Below, one piece after another: positions 32,216 through 44,861 of a stretch of DNA of 64,000 nt. The translations under genes were made by a program, and so were the position numbers. Where the stretch lies: contig JASISA010000025.1 of assembly GCA_031771865.1 (NCBI GenBank), positions 3,534,001 to 3,598,000 of the forward strand, given 5' to 3'. Source of the DNA: Nothophaeocryptopus gaeumannii (lineage: Eukaryota; Ascomycota; Dothideomycetes; Mycosphaerellales; Mycosphaerellaceae). Numbering within the stretch: the stretch's first letter is position 1; each line of letters begins with the position of its first letter. A model generated the notes under the pieces. That model was not told the origin of the DNA and searched no databases. It saw only the letters and a program-made list of their open reading frames with translations.

Positions 32216-34887
32216 ATGGTCTCTAATACCTGGATCCACAGCCATATCCATCCCGGTGGGCGGCCGACAGGCGAGCAGGACGAACTGGACATGGCCTTCG
32301 TCGCCCAAGGCCACCACAGTTTCCACCACCGGGCCGAGTCGTATGTGGATGCCAGTGGACAGCCTCAACATCACCACTACGCGCAGAACTCGACCTCGTC
32401 CATACAGGATCCGGCCAAGTCCGCGTATTACAACGCGAACTTGCCGCCGCAAATGTCTTGCGACATCAAACCGCGCCTGACTAAGGAGCAGCACGATATC
32501 CTGGAGAACCACTTCCGAAAGCAGCAAAAGCCGAGTACCAATACCAAGAAGGGGTTTGCTGACCAGTTGAATGTCTCGCTGGACAAGGTCAATGTAAGTG
32601 AAGCCTGCCAAAACCGGTTGGTGCCGACAGGCGGCTGAGACGTGAGCAGAATTGGTTTCAGAATCGCCGCGCAAAGTCCAAGCAGGACGCGAAGAAGCAG
32701 GCAGGCGCATACAATCTGTTCGCACAACAACAGGCGAGCAACCTCAACTTCAGCTCCGACTCCGATACCTCACCCTCGTTTTCTTCCCCCGAATACTATT
32801 CGATGATGCAGCAGTGCACCACAGACGGGCAGATGTCCAATGGCACTGCGTTCGACCATCATCAAATGCCGCCATTTCAAGAGCAGACACACATCCACGG
32901 CGTACCGTACTCTTCCACCACGGCGCCAAGCGACCAGTTCGACAATAGTCTCATGCCCCAGCAGGCCTCGCAAGATATGTTCGACAGTCCGCAAGAGATG
33001 AATCGCCGAACTCTCACCCAGGAGCAATTCGACGCGTTCGCGCAGAGTGGAGGGATGATGCAGTCAGGACAGTTTGATTCCTTGCAAAATGGCTTCTCGG
33101 GCGATGCAGACGTTATGCACCAAGTCTTCCCGGATATGAACCAAGGCGATTTCAAGCAGCAGGACACCTTTACCTTCCCGGCCCCGACTGGCGCGCCTCT
33201 CTCCAGCAGCGATTCGAGCATACCTTCGACAATCTCGGAGCAGTCGATGTTCCCTGCATCCACGGCCATACAGGATCACGCCGCCATGCCCAGTAATGCG
33301 TCCGACTGGACCGACAGCCGGAGCTCTTCTGTCTCTGCGAACCACGCTCCGGACACCTCTTTCCAAGCGCTGCAAGCTCCCCAACATCACCCGCAACAAT
33401 CGCAATCCCCTGCTACATCATCTCAATGGCAGCCTGGCCAATCTGTTCCGGTGGATCCGAATGATCTTCAGCGGCAATTCCGCGAAGCGCAGCAACTGCA
33501 GCATCAGCATCAGGCTCAACATGGCCAGCACGAGCAACACGAGCAACCACTGGCATGGCCGGCTGATGAGGCATTTGTGAGGCGTGATTCTTCGAATGGA
33601 ACCATGCTTGCAGCGCAGATGAGCCAGTTCGCGATCCAGACGCCTCAGCCTCCGCAACCCTCGACATTCACGACTCCTCCGTCCCCGCAGCCCAACAACG
33701 GCGGCAGCATCGCAGCGCGAAGGCAACGGCCCAGGCCAGCTGCCCTTGGGGTCGCTTCTCTACGAAGTCAATCTTACAGTGGTGCCGCACAACCAGGATC
33801 TCCAAGCCAACAGCCTCAGAACTTAGCACCAGGTCAACAGCTTCGACGGATACGTTCATCTAATGTAATTAATGGCGTGGCACAAGGCCGTGTCATGAAA
33901 TCAATGCCCGGTTCCGCTCAAAGGTCGCCCCTGAGCTGGACCTTCGCCGACGCCTCAAACGCAGCTCGGCACGCCTCTACCTCATCCATGGGCAATCTCG
34001 CACCACCGACACCGCTGTCTCCAAGTCAAGTGGCTGGACAAGAGCATCACCGAGCACAATTCCCACCGTGGCAGTCGTCTGGACAATTCAGTCGACATGC
34101 AAGCATCAGCGAGACCGATGCCGAACACAACACCACGAACGCAGGACAGCCTCAGACGTTCACCTCGCCCCCACACACACCGATGTATCACCATCAACAG
34201 CATCAGGCCATGGCCCAGGCCCGGATCGGTAGCACGGTGATCACGGAGAACACGCCGCCACAATCTGCGCCAGCTGTGGAGACTACTTTCCCTGTCAATG
34301 CTTTCATGCCACCTCCACCTCCACCACATCCACAACCGCCACATACACAGGCTCCGCAGATCTTTGTTCCAGCACCCTCTCCACAGTTCATGAATGGTCC
34401 GGAGCAGCAATTTCAGATGTCGGCTCCGGGATATGCGCCTCCACATCAGTTCGCAGTATCCGCACCTGAACCACAGCCGCAGGTCCCTATTCAATACGCA
34501 AACGGCCTTCCCCTCGTGAATTCGCAAGGCCACTTGACTATGGCTTACCCGCCACAGATGCAGCCGTTCGCACAACAAGCTCCGCTGCAACACCCACAAC
34601 AGCAGTACAGCTTTGTGACAACCGCTGGATCTTCGCCGGGATCCCAGGTGACGTCTCAAATGCCCAAGCCTTCGCAACAAGCAGAGTTCTTCGTACACGA
34701 GTACAGTCCGCCTTCGGATGTTAAGCGCTCGGCCACTCCTCGCAAGCCAGCTGCTGATAACAATGGCCCTAAGAACTACACGTTTGCGAACCAAGGACCT
34801 GAGCACTTCGAAAAGGAAAAGGCAAAGAAAGGAGACTTCAAACCTGGAACTGCATCAAGTAGTCCCGAAAGCGCGCCTTCCACCTGA
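32216..34887 (+). CDS. homeodomain transcription factor
   Basis: Two exons, 32216-32593 and 32650-34887 (intron GTAAGT..GAGCAG, 56 nt), 871 residues. The homeodomain is at about residues 85-145: KPRLTKEQHDILENHFRKQ (helix 1), NTKKGFADQLNVSLDKVN (helix 2 and turn), then NWFQNRRAKSKQDAKKQ (recognition helix, with the invariant Trp, Phe, Asn and Arg). The intron falls exactly between helix 2 and the WFQNRR helix. The rest is Gln/Pro/Ser-rich and disordered, like an activation region, ending PKNYTFANQGPEHFEKEKAK. Fungal proteins of this build control conidiation and development; which one this matches is not decided. I chose ATG 32216 over the in-frame GTG 32192. Confidence 0.88.
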
Positions 34888-35541
34888 TGAGTTGCGTAGA
34901 ACTTGAAATACGACCTCTCCTATGTTTGATACCCACATCTCGAGCGGCACCCCTGGCGTAATGATACGAACCAAACCCTGCTTTGGCAGGATCTGCGAGC
35001 CGCACCTCCATCACATACAACAAAATACTGTCTATTGTTCCGCGCATGTTGAAATTTTAGCGCCCATGGTAACAAATGAGAGTGAACCAAAAGATGATGA
35101 TCCATGCGCCTGTGTTTCTTTTGGGGAAAGAATAGCGCATATATTCTGAATGAGCGGATCGGAGCTGGGTAACGGATACGAGAGGAAGGAAATGTCTCGA
35201 TGAAATCTCTGTAATATATACTGACTGACTGACTCTATTGAGAGCTGTGCCTGTGAGCAGAAGCTCGGTCGATCGATTGACGGCATAATGTAAAGCGACA
35301 CGCGACTGTTATGTACGCAGGCTTCGAATGAAGAATACATGATACCTCACATACCTATCATCAAGACCTTGTCAAAGTGAGATTATCCGTTGCTCCACCC
35401 CCTGCTGGGATCGCGATGGTCCAAGCGTTTAGACGCGTCAACCCTCACAAGTCGCGTCTTCGCACACTCGTACTAGCCGTAACCTTCAGACTCTCAGATT
35501 GTACTTTTTCCAATCTCCAGACTAGATCCACCCCCTAGAGA
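34888..35541. other. intergenic, 3' side of the homeobox gene
   Basis: No gene seen. It contains a short TGAC run near 35220-35232 (four consecutive TGAC/TGACT units) and AT-richer stretches consistent with a 3' UTR. Confidence 0.5.
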
Positions 35542-36650
35542 ATGGCTAAACGCGAAGCCGAAGATGTCGTCGGCGAAGAGCCAGTCGCTCGACGTATCGC
35601 TCATTGCAATCCATTTGAGCGGATAGCTAAGGTCTTTGGTCCACCGAAGCTGAAGATCAGATCGGACATCGATGATCGTAACAAGATACCCAGGTACGCA
35701 ATGTAGACCTCTGACATATACATGACAAGACTGATATCGTTGACAAGCCGCTCACTCTTCCTCGAACTGCACGCCGAAATCCGTAACAGAATCTACGAAT
35801 ACGCTCTCGGCGGTCATACTCTCCACGTTGTAATGAAGGAAAGCTGGACCTGGAAAGTACTTCGACTGACTCTCTCAGAACGTAGACCAAAAATCTTTAG
35901 GACTGGTCGAGAAAAATGCCTGCCATCCATGAACTTGATCGCACTCTCACTTTTTCTTCCAATATGCCCTCTGTACGGCTTCCACAAGCGACCGCGAAGT
36001 CTACCAGCAGAGCAAACTCAAGCAGGCAGCAGAAGAACATGACGAGGATGCATGTTGCCAGATGAGGGAGCACAAATATCAGCATCGCAAATGCATGGAC
36101 GTTGAATACCTCAAGTATCGAAAGGTCGGCTTCTGGAAAAAGACCAATCACGCCGTTTTCGTGTTCGAAACCCTGTCGACAGGTATACGAAGAAGCCGCA
36201 CTGATTGCGTGTATGGTGACTACTTTCTCGTTTACCGCACCGTGTGCTTTGGATCGGTCGATCAACCTCGCTCTCCAGCCGAAGCAAAGGGATGTGCTTG
36301 GACACCTTCGTGTTGCGCATAAGCGAGTGCCGAGCAAGTACAGCACGCGGACGACTACCGTCTACAATGGGTTGAAATGGCCTTTGGGTGGACTTCAGCA
36401 GCAGACTGTAGACTGTTTGATCGGTCTGCAGACCATCGGCGTTACAGTTGATACTCCGTACCAGCGTTACGGAGATATGAGGAAGGTGCCGCGCTTTCTC
36501 CTACCAGGGCTGAGCGTTGAAGTATTGCTGATGGATGAAGGGGCGTCCACTTTCGGGTGGTATGTTAAGAATCGTCGACCAGAGGCAGAAGAGCTTGAGT
36601 ATATGTACAAGAAGCCGAGTGAGGAGGTCAAGGATATGGGAGCAGATTGA
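35542..36650 (+). CDS. ELR-type/2EXR-like hypothetical protein, multi-exon
   Basis: Exon 1 35542-35693 (MAKREAEDVVGEEPVARRI) is joined through GTACGC..GACAAG to exon 2 from 35748: SRSLFLELHAEIRNRIYEYAL, the ELHAEIRNRIYEYA form of the F-box-like motif found in hundreds of fungal proteins. The C-terminal part is in another frame up to 36650, with the family's second hallmark PCRQVYEEAALIA at about 36165 (usual form TCRQIY-x-EA). A further intron must lie between about 35.85 and 36.16 kb; I could not fix its ends, and decay cannot be excluded. It is more distant from the ELR-type copies at 2-4 kb and 13.7 kb than they are from each other. It converges with TRM8 about 100 bases away. Function unknown. 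Confidence 0.6.
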
Positions 36651-36748
36651 GGCGGCAAAAGCAGCAGAGCAGTCTTGAGGCACAGGTTGTTAAAGGTCGT
36701 CGACTCTTTTTTCAAAAGTAGAAGATCCGGGCCTTGCTTTCTTCCGAC

Positions 36749-37680
36749 TTACGCACTGGTCGAATTCCAAGGCGGATCCTCCACCCTCCTAAAGACAGCC
36801 ACAAACTTCTTCCCACCATTCCTCTCCACTTTCTTCCCCTCCTCCGTCTCCACTCTCATAGCACTCACACACTCGTTCCCCTCCACCTCCTCCTCCTCCT
36901 CTGAAACCCTCTCGAAACTGGGGTGTCCAGCCAAATGCTCCACCATCCACAAATGCAAATCCTCCACATCCGTAATCGTATACACTTTCCCTCCCGGTCT
37001 CACAACGTAGGCGTATTCCGAGTTGAGTGTTGTGCTCACGATCCTTGCTTTATGCTTCCTCGCTTTGAAGTGCGGGTCGGGGAAGCAGAGGAAGATTTTC
37101 TCCAGCTGACCCTTGACGAAGAAGTTTGGTAGGAATTTCATCGTGTTTGCGCGAAGGCAGGATACATTTTGATAATCGTATTCAGAGGAGGAGGATGATG
37201 ATGATGTAGAATGTTGTTGTTGTTGTTGCGTCCGAAGGGCTTTGATTTTTTCTTGTACGTATTCGGTTACGGAGGTGCGGATTTCCATTCCGAGGATGAG
37301 GGATTGGGGGAGTTTGGGCGCGAGGGCGAAGAGGAGTCCGCCGAAGCCGCAGCCTATGTCTGCGACTGTGACTTGTTTTGTCATTTGAGGGGATTTGAAC
37401 GTGCCAGTTTGGAGCTGGATCATCTCGCCACGCGAGGTTTTGGCGACGTGGGCTGGGTAGTGTTGGCTCCAGTCCATTGCGGCGGGGGACTCTGGGCTTG
37501 AATGGTGAGATCAGTGTCGTTTTCATGACAAAGAAACTGGATTGATGGGTGGACTCACTATGTCAAGTCATGGTCGGAGAAGGGATTGGCATGTGCTCGT
37601 TGACGGTAATATTTTTTCTGTGGCAGTTCGCCTTCTTGCTTCTCTTCGCGCTTTTGTCGTTTCTTCGCTGTTCCGGCCAT
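36749..37680 (-). CDS. TRM8: tRNA (guanine-N7-)-methyltransferase catalytic subunit
   Basis: Exons 37680-37559 and 37496-36749 (intron GTGAGT..TTCAAG, 62 nt), 289 residues. The product methylates G46 of tRNA with SAM, in yeast as a complex with Trm82, in nucleus and cytoplasm. Visible features: a basic N-terminus (MAGTAKKRQKREEK), the junction HDLTYPESPAAMDWSQHYPA, SAM motif VADIGCGFGGLLFALAP, the acidic ribose-binding GMEIR, and the family signature FLCFPDPHFKARKHKARI. An insertion of five Gln and a Ser run follows EKIKALRT, lying between the SAM domain strands; it is probably a surface loop. The frame across the splice restores the conserved segment, so the model is secure. Confidence 0.93.
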
Positions 37681-37971
37681 GGTGCAAGAATGAAATGAAG
37701 ATTGGTTATCTGCTGCAAAAGGTCATGCTTGGGAAATGTATGCATGAAGTGAAGTCAGTGAAGTCGAAGCCACCTGCATGGAAGGGTGCAAATTTGAGGC
37801 CCGTGCTTCTTGTTAGCCTGAGGCAGGGATACTCAGACGTCTTGGGCAGCGAAGCGACGTTCATTTTCGAAGCGATATGAGAGAGGAACTAAATCTGAAT
37901 GGTGCATAAAACAGAATGACATGTTACTGGTCGGCCTCAGAAGTAGTATCTTGAATTCTTCTACAGTTCAC

Positions 37972-39457
37972 CTATTCAGGCAGAGACGATACTCTCGAGA
38001 CCTGGAACTCATGCTCCACCCTAATAATCATCCGCTGACTATCATTACTTCCCAAGCTATTGTGGCTGATATTCACCTCCTCCGAAGTCCTTGATAGCCG
38101 CACATCTTGCGCTTCTATCTCAGTATGTGTTCGAGGTTGCATCCCAGGTCGTGGAGCACCAAAATCGATTTGCTCGAAGCCATTCTGCACCAGAGAGGGA
38201 TTCTGTATGCTCGGTCTGCTTCCACTGCCTCTCGCTGCGTTGGAGGATCCGTTCGATCGCTTTGATTTGAAGGGCCCCATCTGGTAAGAGTTCGAGCGCG
38301 AATCGCTGCCGGAGTACTCGCTTGGTCGGAGAGCTCCATAGAACGTTGTGAAGTCCTTTAAAAAGGGCCGTAGTATAGGTAAGGTCGTTGAGATGAGCGA
38401 ATAGTTGATCTGCGTCACTGTCCAGACGACGTAGAGAGTTTCGGTCCGCGCGAAGTTCTCGATGCCATTCTTGTTGAAGGTAGATATGCGGGCGGCGATG
38501 AATGCAAGGATGCTAGGGCGATGTTAGATCGAATCAATGCTCGAGGTTGGCAATACGTACGGGAGTCGCAATCCAAAGGCAAGAACCACAACGAACTTCT
38601 TGAACAGTCGTGTCTGTACTCTCAGTACGAGCATGATAGCGCAGCCGAAGATCGCAAGTTCCAGCACAATGTCAAAGATGCCAATGAGGAGCACTCTGTT
38701 GTACTTCAAGACTGTCAGCGTGTCAATCGATGGAGCATTTTGTTGACATACCACGCCTGTGCAATCTCCTGATGCAAGTCCCCACGGCGACGAGAGGTTG
38801 CACTGAAGCGCAAGTGCCATGACCGAGGCGAACATCCATGCACCGACGCATGCGAGGAAGACGTTCAAAGCGCGTCGCACTGAAGCTTGTGGAGTCAATC
38901 GCATGATGAAATATGCGACGGAGCATTTGCAAAGTCCGAGTGCTAAGACAGCGAGTAGCTGGGACACGTAGAAAGACTGCCACATCTTAGTTGATGCTAT
39001 CGCGCTCTCGGCGAGCTCAGGTAGGAGACTATTCTACCTTTTCGACTTGCCGCAGCTCAGACGAAGAAAGCAGATCCACTGCGCGGCCTAGCCCTTTGTG
39101 GCATGCACCTAAAATGACGCTCTCTTGAATGAAGGCGAGGACCTGTCTGTATTAGATCGAGAGCAAAGGCATTAGCATGCGCTCTGCATACTGTCCCTGC
39201 TGCCAAAAGCAAGTCGTCCATGCCGGCCGTTTGGCGAGAGTCCCATTTCACGTATATCCTGATACCCGTCGAGATCAATGCCATCGCGATGCCCAGGGCC
39301 TATGTAATCCAGGAATGCTGTTAGCAAGACGTCACCAAAGCATCCATTTTCCACGGCACGCTCATACCGTCGCGATGATGATCCAGCCGCCATGATCGTC
39401 GTCTGATACTATCGTGAATGGTGGATAATAGCCATCAGGCACCGGGAAATCCGACAT
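37972..39457 (-). CDS. seven-transmembrane fungal rhodopsin-fold (PTH11-type) membrane protein
   Basis: Five exons by eye: 39457-39368, 39299-39192, 39142-39038, 38985-38561, 38512-37972, about 422 residues. The family of integral membrane proteins, often named PTH11-like or SAT4-like, contains candidate GPCR-type sensors. The N-terminus MSDFPVPDGYYPPF leads into DDHGGWIIIATALGIAM (TM1), then ISTGIRIYVKWDSR and AGMDDLLLAAGT, the typical first loop; then SQLLAVLALGLCKCSVAYFI, ACVGAWMFASVMALALQC and KKFVVVLAFGLRL. The last 130 residues are a Ser/Arg-rich cytosolic tail. I saw no CFEM domain. It is divergent from the permease gene across 1.2 kb. Confidence 0.82.
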
Positions 39458-40687
39458 GTCATGGTCGTACTCGCGATGATGATGAAGACATAGAATTCAA
39501 GCTCGAGAGAACGGCGGAGAGAGTGGGCAGAGATGGGCGCGCGACTTTGTCGTTGGAGAAGTAGCAAGGTGATCAGCCCTGGACCTGGATTGCCACGGCT
39601 ACGAAGTCACGCGTCCATGTTTATCACATCCAGCGTCTGTTGGAGCGCAGGGAGCTGTCAAGAGCTGGCCGGATGGAGCCGAGCTCGCGGCACTTCTGAT
39701 CTTCACAGGATGAGGTAGACGGACTGTCTTGTCGTCCGTGAGTTCTGAACTCTACCCTGCAGGATGGCTGGGCTCCCAAAGATGCGGCCGGCCCGCGCGT
39801 GTTGCAGTGCTCGGCGTGCACCATGCTGCTACCAAGATTGTCGTTGCCGGGCTGTTGAACCAAGGGAGTGAAACCGCGTACCGACGGATGCCGTACCCCA
39901 GGGTCTCATGTCTCACCATGCTGGACCGAGTATTGATATAGTACCTGTGATGACCAGACTGACCTGGAAACGGCCATCTTGGTGCCAAGTTTACGAACAG
40001 ACATGTGGGACGGTATACTTTCTGAGGTGCGAATAGAGTTTCCTATCGAGGTCCTCCGTCGAACGAAAGTGGCTCGCTTGTGATGGCGCCAACCCAAAGT
40101 GGAGGCCAAGTGCCGAGCAAGCTCGTGCGCTCCAATGGCATTCGCAGTTGACGGCTTCTGGCGCGGCGAGCTACAAAACGTTACGCAGGGCGCCGGCGAG
40201 CCAATGTATGAGCTGCATCACGAGCACACAAGACGACGGATGACGGACGGAATGTGACAAGCGGCGTAGCAGATACAGCGGCCATGGCAGCTCAGCACTG
40301 CGAAGACCCGAAGAGCCCGCGGACACTGGCGGCCGTTGCGCAGGGGAAGGACGCCTCACTGCATGTATCGGTGCATGTCCTGGAGGGTCCATAGGCTCCA
40401 TCCGGTGCATGTCGTTGACGTGAGGGAGAATGACTTACGACCGATCCTTCTGCAGAGCCGACTCCACCACTGCCGTATCTCGATCCGCAAGTAACTAGTA
40501 CAGTACTCGTGGCCGGAGGAAGGAGCGTTTGTAGCGGTCCAACCCCGTGGTCGCGCACCTCATTGCCAGATCTCGCACGTGGCAAACCAGTGCTTATCTG
40601 TTGTGCGGAGCTTCCATCTTGACTTCCAGCGTCTCCAATCCATGAGCAACCGCCTACGCAACGGGAGGACCACCACTACCACTCACC
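39458..40687. other. shared upstream region of the 7TM gene and the permease gene
   Basis: 1.2 kb between two genes that point away from each other; probably both promoters. No coding sequence was recognised. Confidence 0.5.
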
Positions 40688-42694
40688 ATGGACAAGTCGC
40701 AGCGGTCCGAGGTTGCCATCGCGCCAGAGCCGGCCATGTCCTTTGATGAAGCCATCATGATGGATGCGAAGCATAGTGGTGAACATTCGTCGGTCGCGGC
40801 CAAGTATGCCGATCAATCCAGCGTGCCAACGGGAGCATTCGCTAAGCTTCTACTCGTGCACAGATATCGAGGGACAAGTGCCGATCAACGCGATATGATG
40901 ATTCTGGGCAAGAAGCAAGTCTTACGGCGAAACTTCAGGTTCTTGACTATGCTTGTTCGTACAATCCACCACCAGTGGACTCCACAACGACATCATACTA
41001 ACATGTTGGCCAAAAGGGCTTCGGCTCGACGGTCATCTGCAGCTGGGAGGTCATACTGGTCAGAGCTCACTTCACTCACCCAAAGTTTGATGTGGCTAAA
41101 GTCTAATTCTGCAGCCCGTCTTCGTCTTCGTGCTCACAGACGGCGGATATGGGACTTTGTGAGTCTATTGAAGGCCTGCTCTTGTCGTTAATATCTTGCT
41201 GACGCTCATTGCAGGTTCTGGGGTTTCATTGCCGTCACAGCAGGCGTCAGTAGCAATATGCATTGGAGCAGGATACTGAATGCTGATGATCTCTTCAGAT
41301 GCTCCTGGTGTATGCAAGTCTCGCGGAAATGGTTTCAATGTGCCCGACAGCCGGAGGGCAATACCGTACGTATATTTTGGTGCGTGAATGTACGCTTTCA
41401 TGCTGAACATTGACAGACTGGGTGTCGGAGTTTGCACCACCGAGGTATCAAAAGGTTCTCAGCTATCTAACCGGTTGGCTGTGTGCGACGGGGTGGCAGG
41501 TGTTCTTGGCCAGCGTAGCCTTCATGGTCGGTGGCATTATCCAAGGACTGATTGCTCTTAATAACCCAGACTATGGCTTTGACCGATGGCACGCTACACT
41601 GCTGACGATCGCGATCATGTCTTTCGCCATCCTCTTCAACACGGTACTGGCCGTTCGGCTACCTCTGGTCGAGGGCATCATCTTGATCCTGCACATTGCT
41701 GGGTTCTTCGCCGTCTTCATTCCTCTCTGGGTACTCGCGCCGCGAGCACATCCCGATATTCTGCTCACATTCACAAACAACGGCGGCTGGCCGACTACTG
41801 GCATCGCTGCTATGATCGGGCTGACGACACCTCTCACAGCGTTGATCGGGTACGACTGCTCTGTCCACATGAGCGAGGAGCTACAAGATGCATCGATAGG
41901 TATGCCAAGAGCTATAATGTGGACTGTTGGCCCAAACGCTGCACTCGGATTCCTCATGGCAGTGACTCTTTGCTTCACCGCCGGCGATCCTGCAACTCTC
42001 CTCGAAACTTCTACCGGACAGCCTTTCATCCAGGTCTTCTATAACGGGACGAGAAGCCTTCCGGCAGCCAATACCATGGTCGCCATTGTTGTGGTTTGCC
42101 TGACTTCATGCTGCATCAGCGAGGTCGCAACTGCTTCTCGTCAACTGTGGTCTTTCGCAAGAGATAATGGACTTCCGGGCAGCCCATGGATCTCGCACGT
42201 CACCCCAGGCTGGAACATACCACTACGATCAGTGCTCGTCAGCTTCGTCATCACGTCGCTACTGGCCTGCATCAACCTTGGCTCTACGACAGCACTGAAT
42301 GCGATCAACTCACTGGGAGGTGTTTCAGTGCTAAGCTCTTACTTTATCACGATAGCATGCTTGATCTGGCGACGATTGTACGGCGCGCCACTCCCTCCAA
42401 GACGATGGTCGCTCGGTCGATTCGGTCTCTGGATCAACATCGCCGCGCTTTGCTTTCTTGTACCACTGTGGTTCTTCAGCTTCTGGCCTTTGGCGCAGCC
42501 GGTCGATGCGCAGAACATGAATTGGAACAGTAAGTCGAAACCCTATGCCAGTGTCAGGCCGAAGGCGAAGATGCTGACGCGGACATTTAGGCACCATGTT
42601 TGGAGGTATGTTGATAGTTTCGGCTGTCTACTATCTTGCGTATGGCCGCAAGGTATACACAGGACCTGTGGTTCTGGTCAAGCGGGATCTATAA
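40688..42694 (+). CDS. amino acid/GABA permease (APC superfamily, UGA4-like)
   Basis: Seven exons: 40688-40954, 41017-41058, 41115-41158, 41215-41245, 41299-41365, 41417-42529, 42591-42694, phases consistent, 555 residues, 12 predicted TM helices. The order follows the family: NFRFLTMLGFGSTVICSWE (TM1 with the unwound glycine region), LTDGGYGTLFWGFI, YASLAEMVSMCPTAGGQY (the AE-x4-P-TAGGQYHW signature), WVSEFAPPRYQKVLSYLTGW, GYDCSVHMSEELQDAS, and DNGLPGSPW. It is a plasma- or vacuolar-membrane importer of amino acids, GABA or polyamines; the substrate cannot be read from sequence. The N-terminal 70 residues are cytosolic. The next gene downstream, on the same strand, is an adenylating enzyme. 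Confidence 0.9.
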
Positions 42695-43060
42695 GCATAA
42701 TGCAAGCTTTCCACGCTCGGCTTATCTTGCTGCGTTCTGGTGTCACTTCTCATGACGCACGATGACTTGCAGCTGCGCGCAAATTATGAGCCACTTTCCG
42801 GAACACGGTTTGTATGTTCCAAATCTTGGTATAGATAACCTTCAGTGGACCAGAGGTTGACCTCAGGCCGTTTACGAGAGACCGTGGCTTGAGGAGCTGG
42901 AAAGAAAGGGCTGGCGCACATCCTGCCCGTTCCTGGGAAATGCTCGCTCAGCTGATGCTAAAGTGCCAGACATTAGACATTCGCGCCCTGCATTGATAAA
43001 CATATATTCAAAGGTGATCGAATACGAAGAAACCAAGGGAATCGAGTCACCAACGTGAAC
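42695..43060. other. short intergenic region
   Basis: 366 bases between the permease stop and the adenylation-enzyme ATG, same strand. No gene. It carries the promoter of the downstream gene. Confidence 0.5.
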
Positions 43061-44861
43061 ATGGACCTCTCGGCGCTCTCGCAGCATTTGGTTCCATTGG
43101 AGCCTTTTCCTACAGTCGTCGATCGCAAAGCCGCAACTACTCCAGACAAAGTCTGGGCTTCTATACCAGCCAATGCCGATGATCTGTCGAAAGGATTTAT
43201 AGATATCTCTTGGCGAACAGCTGGAAATGCGTGCAATCGTGCAGCACAGTAAGGACCTCATAACGATCGAAGTTATTCGAGCTGACGTGAACACAGCCTG
43301 CTACACAAGATGATGGACAAAGCTCCAGAAGGAGAATTTCCTACCATCGCATATGTGGGACCTTCGGATTTGAGATATTTCTTTCTGACTGTTGCTTTTG
43401 CGAAGTTGGGGTATAAGGTGAAGAGCGACCTCCCTCTTTACTCTGCTCACACCCTCACCACTGATCACGAACGTAGGTCCTCCTCCAACAATCCACAGTT
43501 TCCGCAGCCGGCCAACTAAACCTCCTCGAAAAGACCGACTGCCAGATCTTGGTTCATGGCAGCTGGTCACCGATTCTCGATGAAGCTCTGGCCAAACGGC
43601 CCATGAAGACCGTCGAAGCTCCTTCTCTCGACGAGCTTATGGCAGCTGAGAATGTCGAACCATATCCCTACCCCTGGAATGAAGACATCTTGAATGCAGG
43701 CGCTCTGATTATCCATACATCCGGCTCCACGGGATTGCCGAAACCCGTCATCCTCACTTACGGCATGCTCGCTGCCAACGCCCTTAGCCTCGACATCCCT
43801 GATCTCGACAACCGTATCAATAACTGGCAAATCATCGCAGAGATGAAGAGATTCTATCTCAGCTTTCCTATTGCTCATGCGGGAGGCGTGCAAGTCATGA
43901 TTAATGTGTCGGCTTATAATGATGCGACGCTTGTTATGGTGGAGAGTGGGAATTTGAGTGGGGTTGTTTTTGAGGGAGTTATTGAGCATGGAGGCGCGCG
44001 AGGGACGTTGACGATGCCGAGACCGTTGATTGATCTAGCCAGGAAGGAGGGGGGGTTAGAGAAATTGGGGAAGTTGAGAGGGATTCTTTGGTCAGGTGGT
44101 GAGCCCTCCCATTCGAATTTGGCATCACTGGATACTCGCTGACGAGTTTTTTGATAGGTCCACTCCCACAAGATGTCGGAGAAGCCGTGACCAAATACAC
44201 GACGTTGATATCCTCCTGGGGAACCACGGAATCTGGCGCCATAAACCTGCACACCACATCCCCCTCCGATTGGCAATACATCCACATCAACCCGACCTAC
44301 AATAATTTCCGTTTCGACCATAAATCTTCCGCCCCTGATCTCTTCGAAATCGTGGCTGTCCCCCACCCTTCACTCGACTTGCGACATCATCAAAAGCTTT
44401 TCTGGAATTATCCTCATGCGAAACAATGGAAATTTGGGGATCTTTTTAGTCCGCATCCTAGCAAGAAGAATTTATGGAGATATGAAGGGAGGATAGACGA
44501 TATGATGATTCTCGATTCGGGACATAATTTCCATCCTATGGTATATGAAGATGCGCTGTGTCAGGATCCTCGCGTGGGTGCGGCGGTGTTTGTTGGGAAT
44601 GGAAGGCCGAGTTTGGCTGTGATAGTAGAGTTGAGCGAAGATGGGGATGCGGAGGTGGATGGGGAAGAGTTTCGAGAGGTGATTGAGGAGGTTGTGAATC
44701 GAAGGTCGACGGCTTTGGCGCAGGTTAGGGAAGGGAGGATTATTGTTGCGAATAAGGGAACGCCTTTGCCGAGAGTTGGGAAGGGGACAGTTGCGAGGAA
44801 AGAGGTTGAGAGGGTGTTTGGGGAGGAGATCAATGAGGCGTATTCACGTGGTGAGGCGTAG
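43061..44861 (+). CDS. stand-alone adenylate-forming enzyme (NRPS-like A domain, no carrier)
   Basis: Exons 43061-43248, 43297-43417, 43477-44098, 44158-44861; 544 residues. It activates a carboxylic acid as acyl-AMP. ANL motifs in order: A3 LIIHTSGSTGLPKPV (P-loop with Lys), A4 SFPIAHAGG, A5 SSWGTTESGA, A7/A8 WRYEGRIDDMMILDSGHNFHP, and A10 PLPRVGKGTVARK with the catalytic Lys. The sequence style, with KQWKFGDLFSPHPSK before A8, is that of the A domain of fungal NRPS-like reductases (A-T-R), not of acyl-CoA synthetases. Those proteins continue into a carrier domain; here the frame stops about 30 residues after A10, and I see no GxDS-type carrier motif downstream. It is either a stand-alone ligase or the relic of a larger enzyme. 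Confidence 0.85.

Noticed and set aside
38712..38751. An intron in the 7TM gene at GTATGT..GACAG
   Set aside because: Splicing it would give a stop at once; the frame is open through it and the unspliced sequence fits the family.
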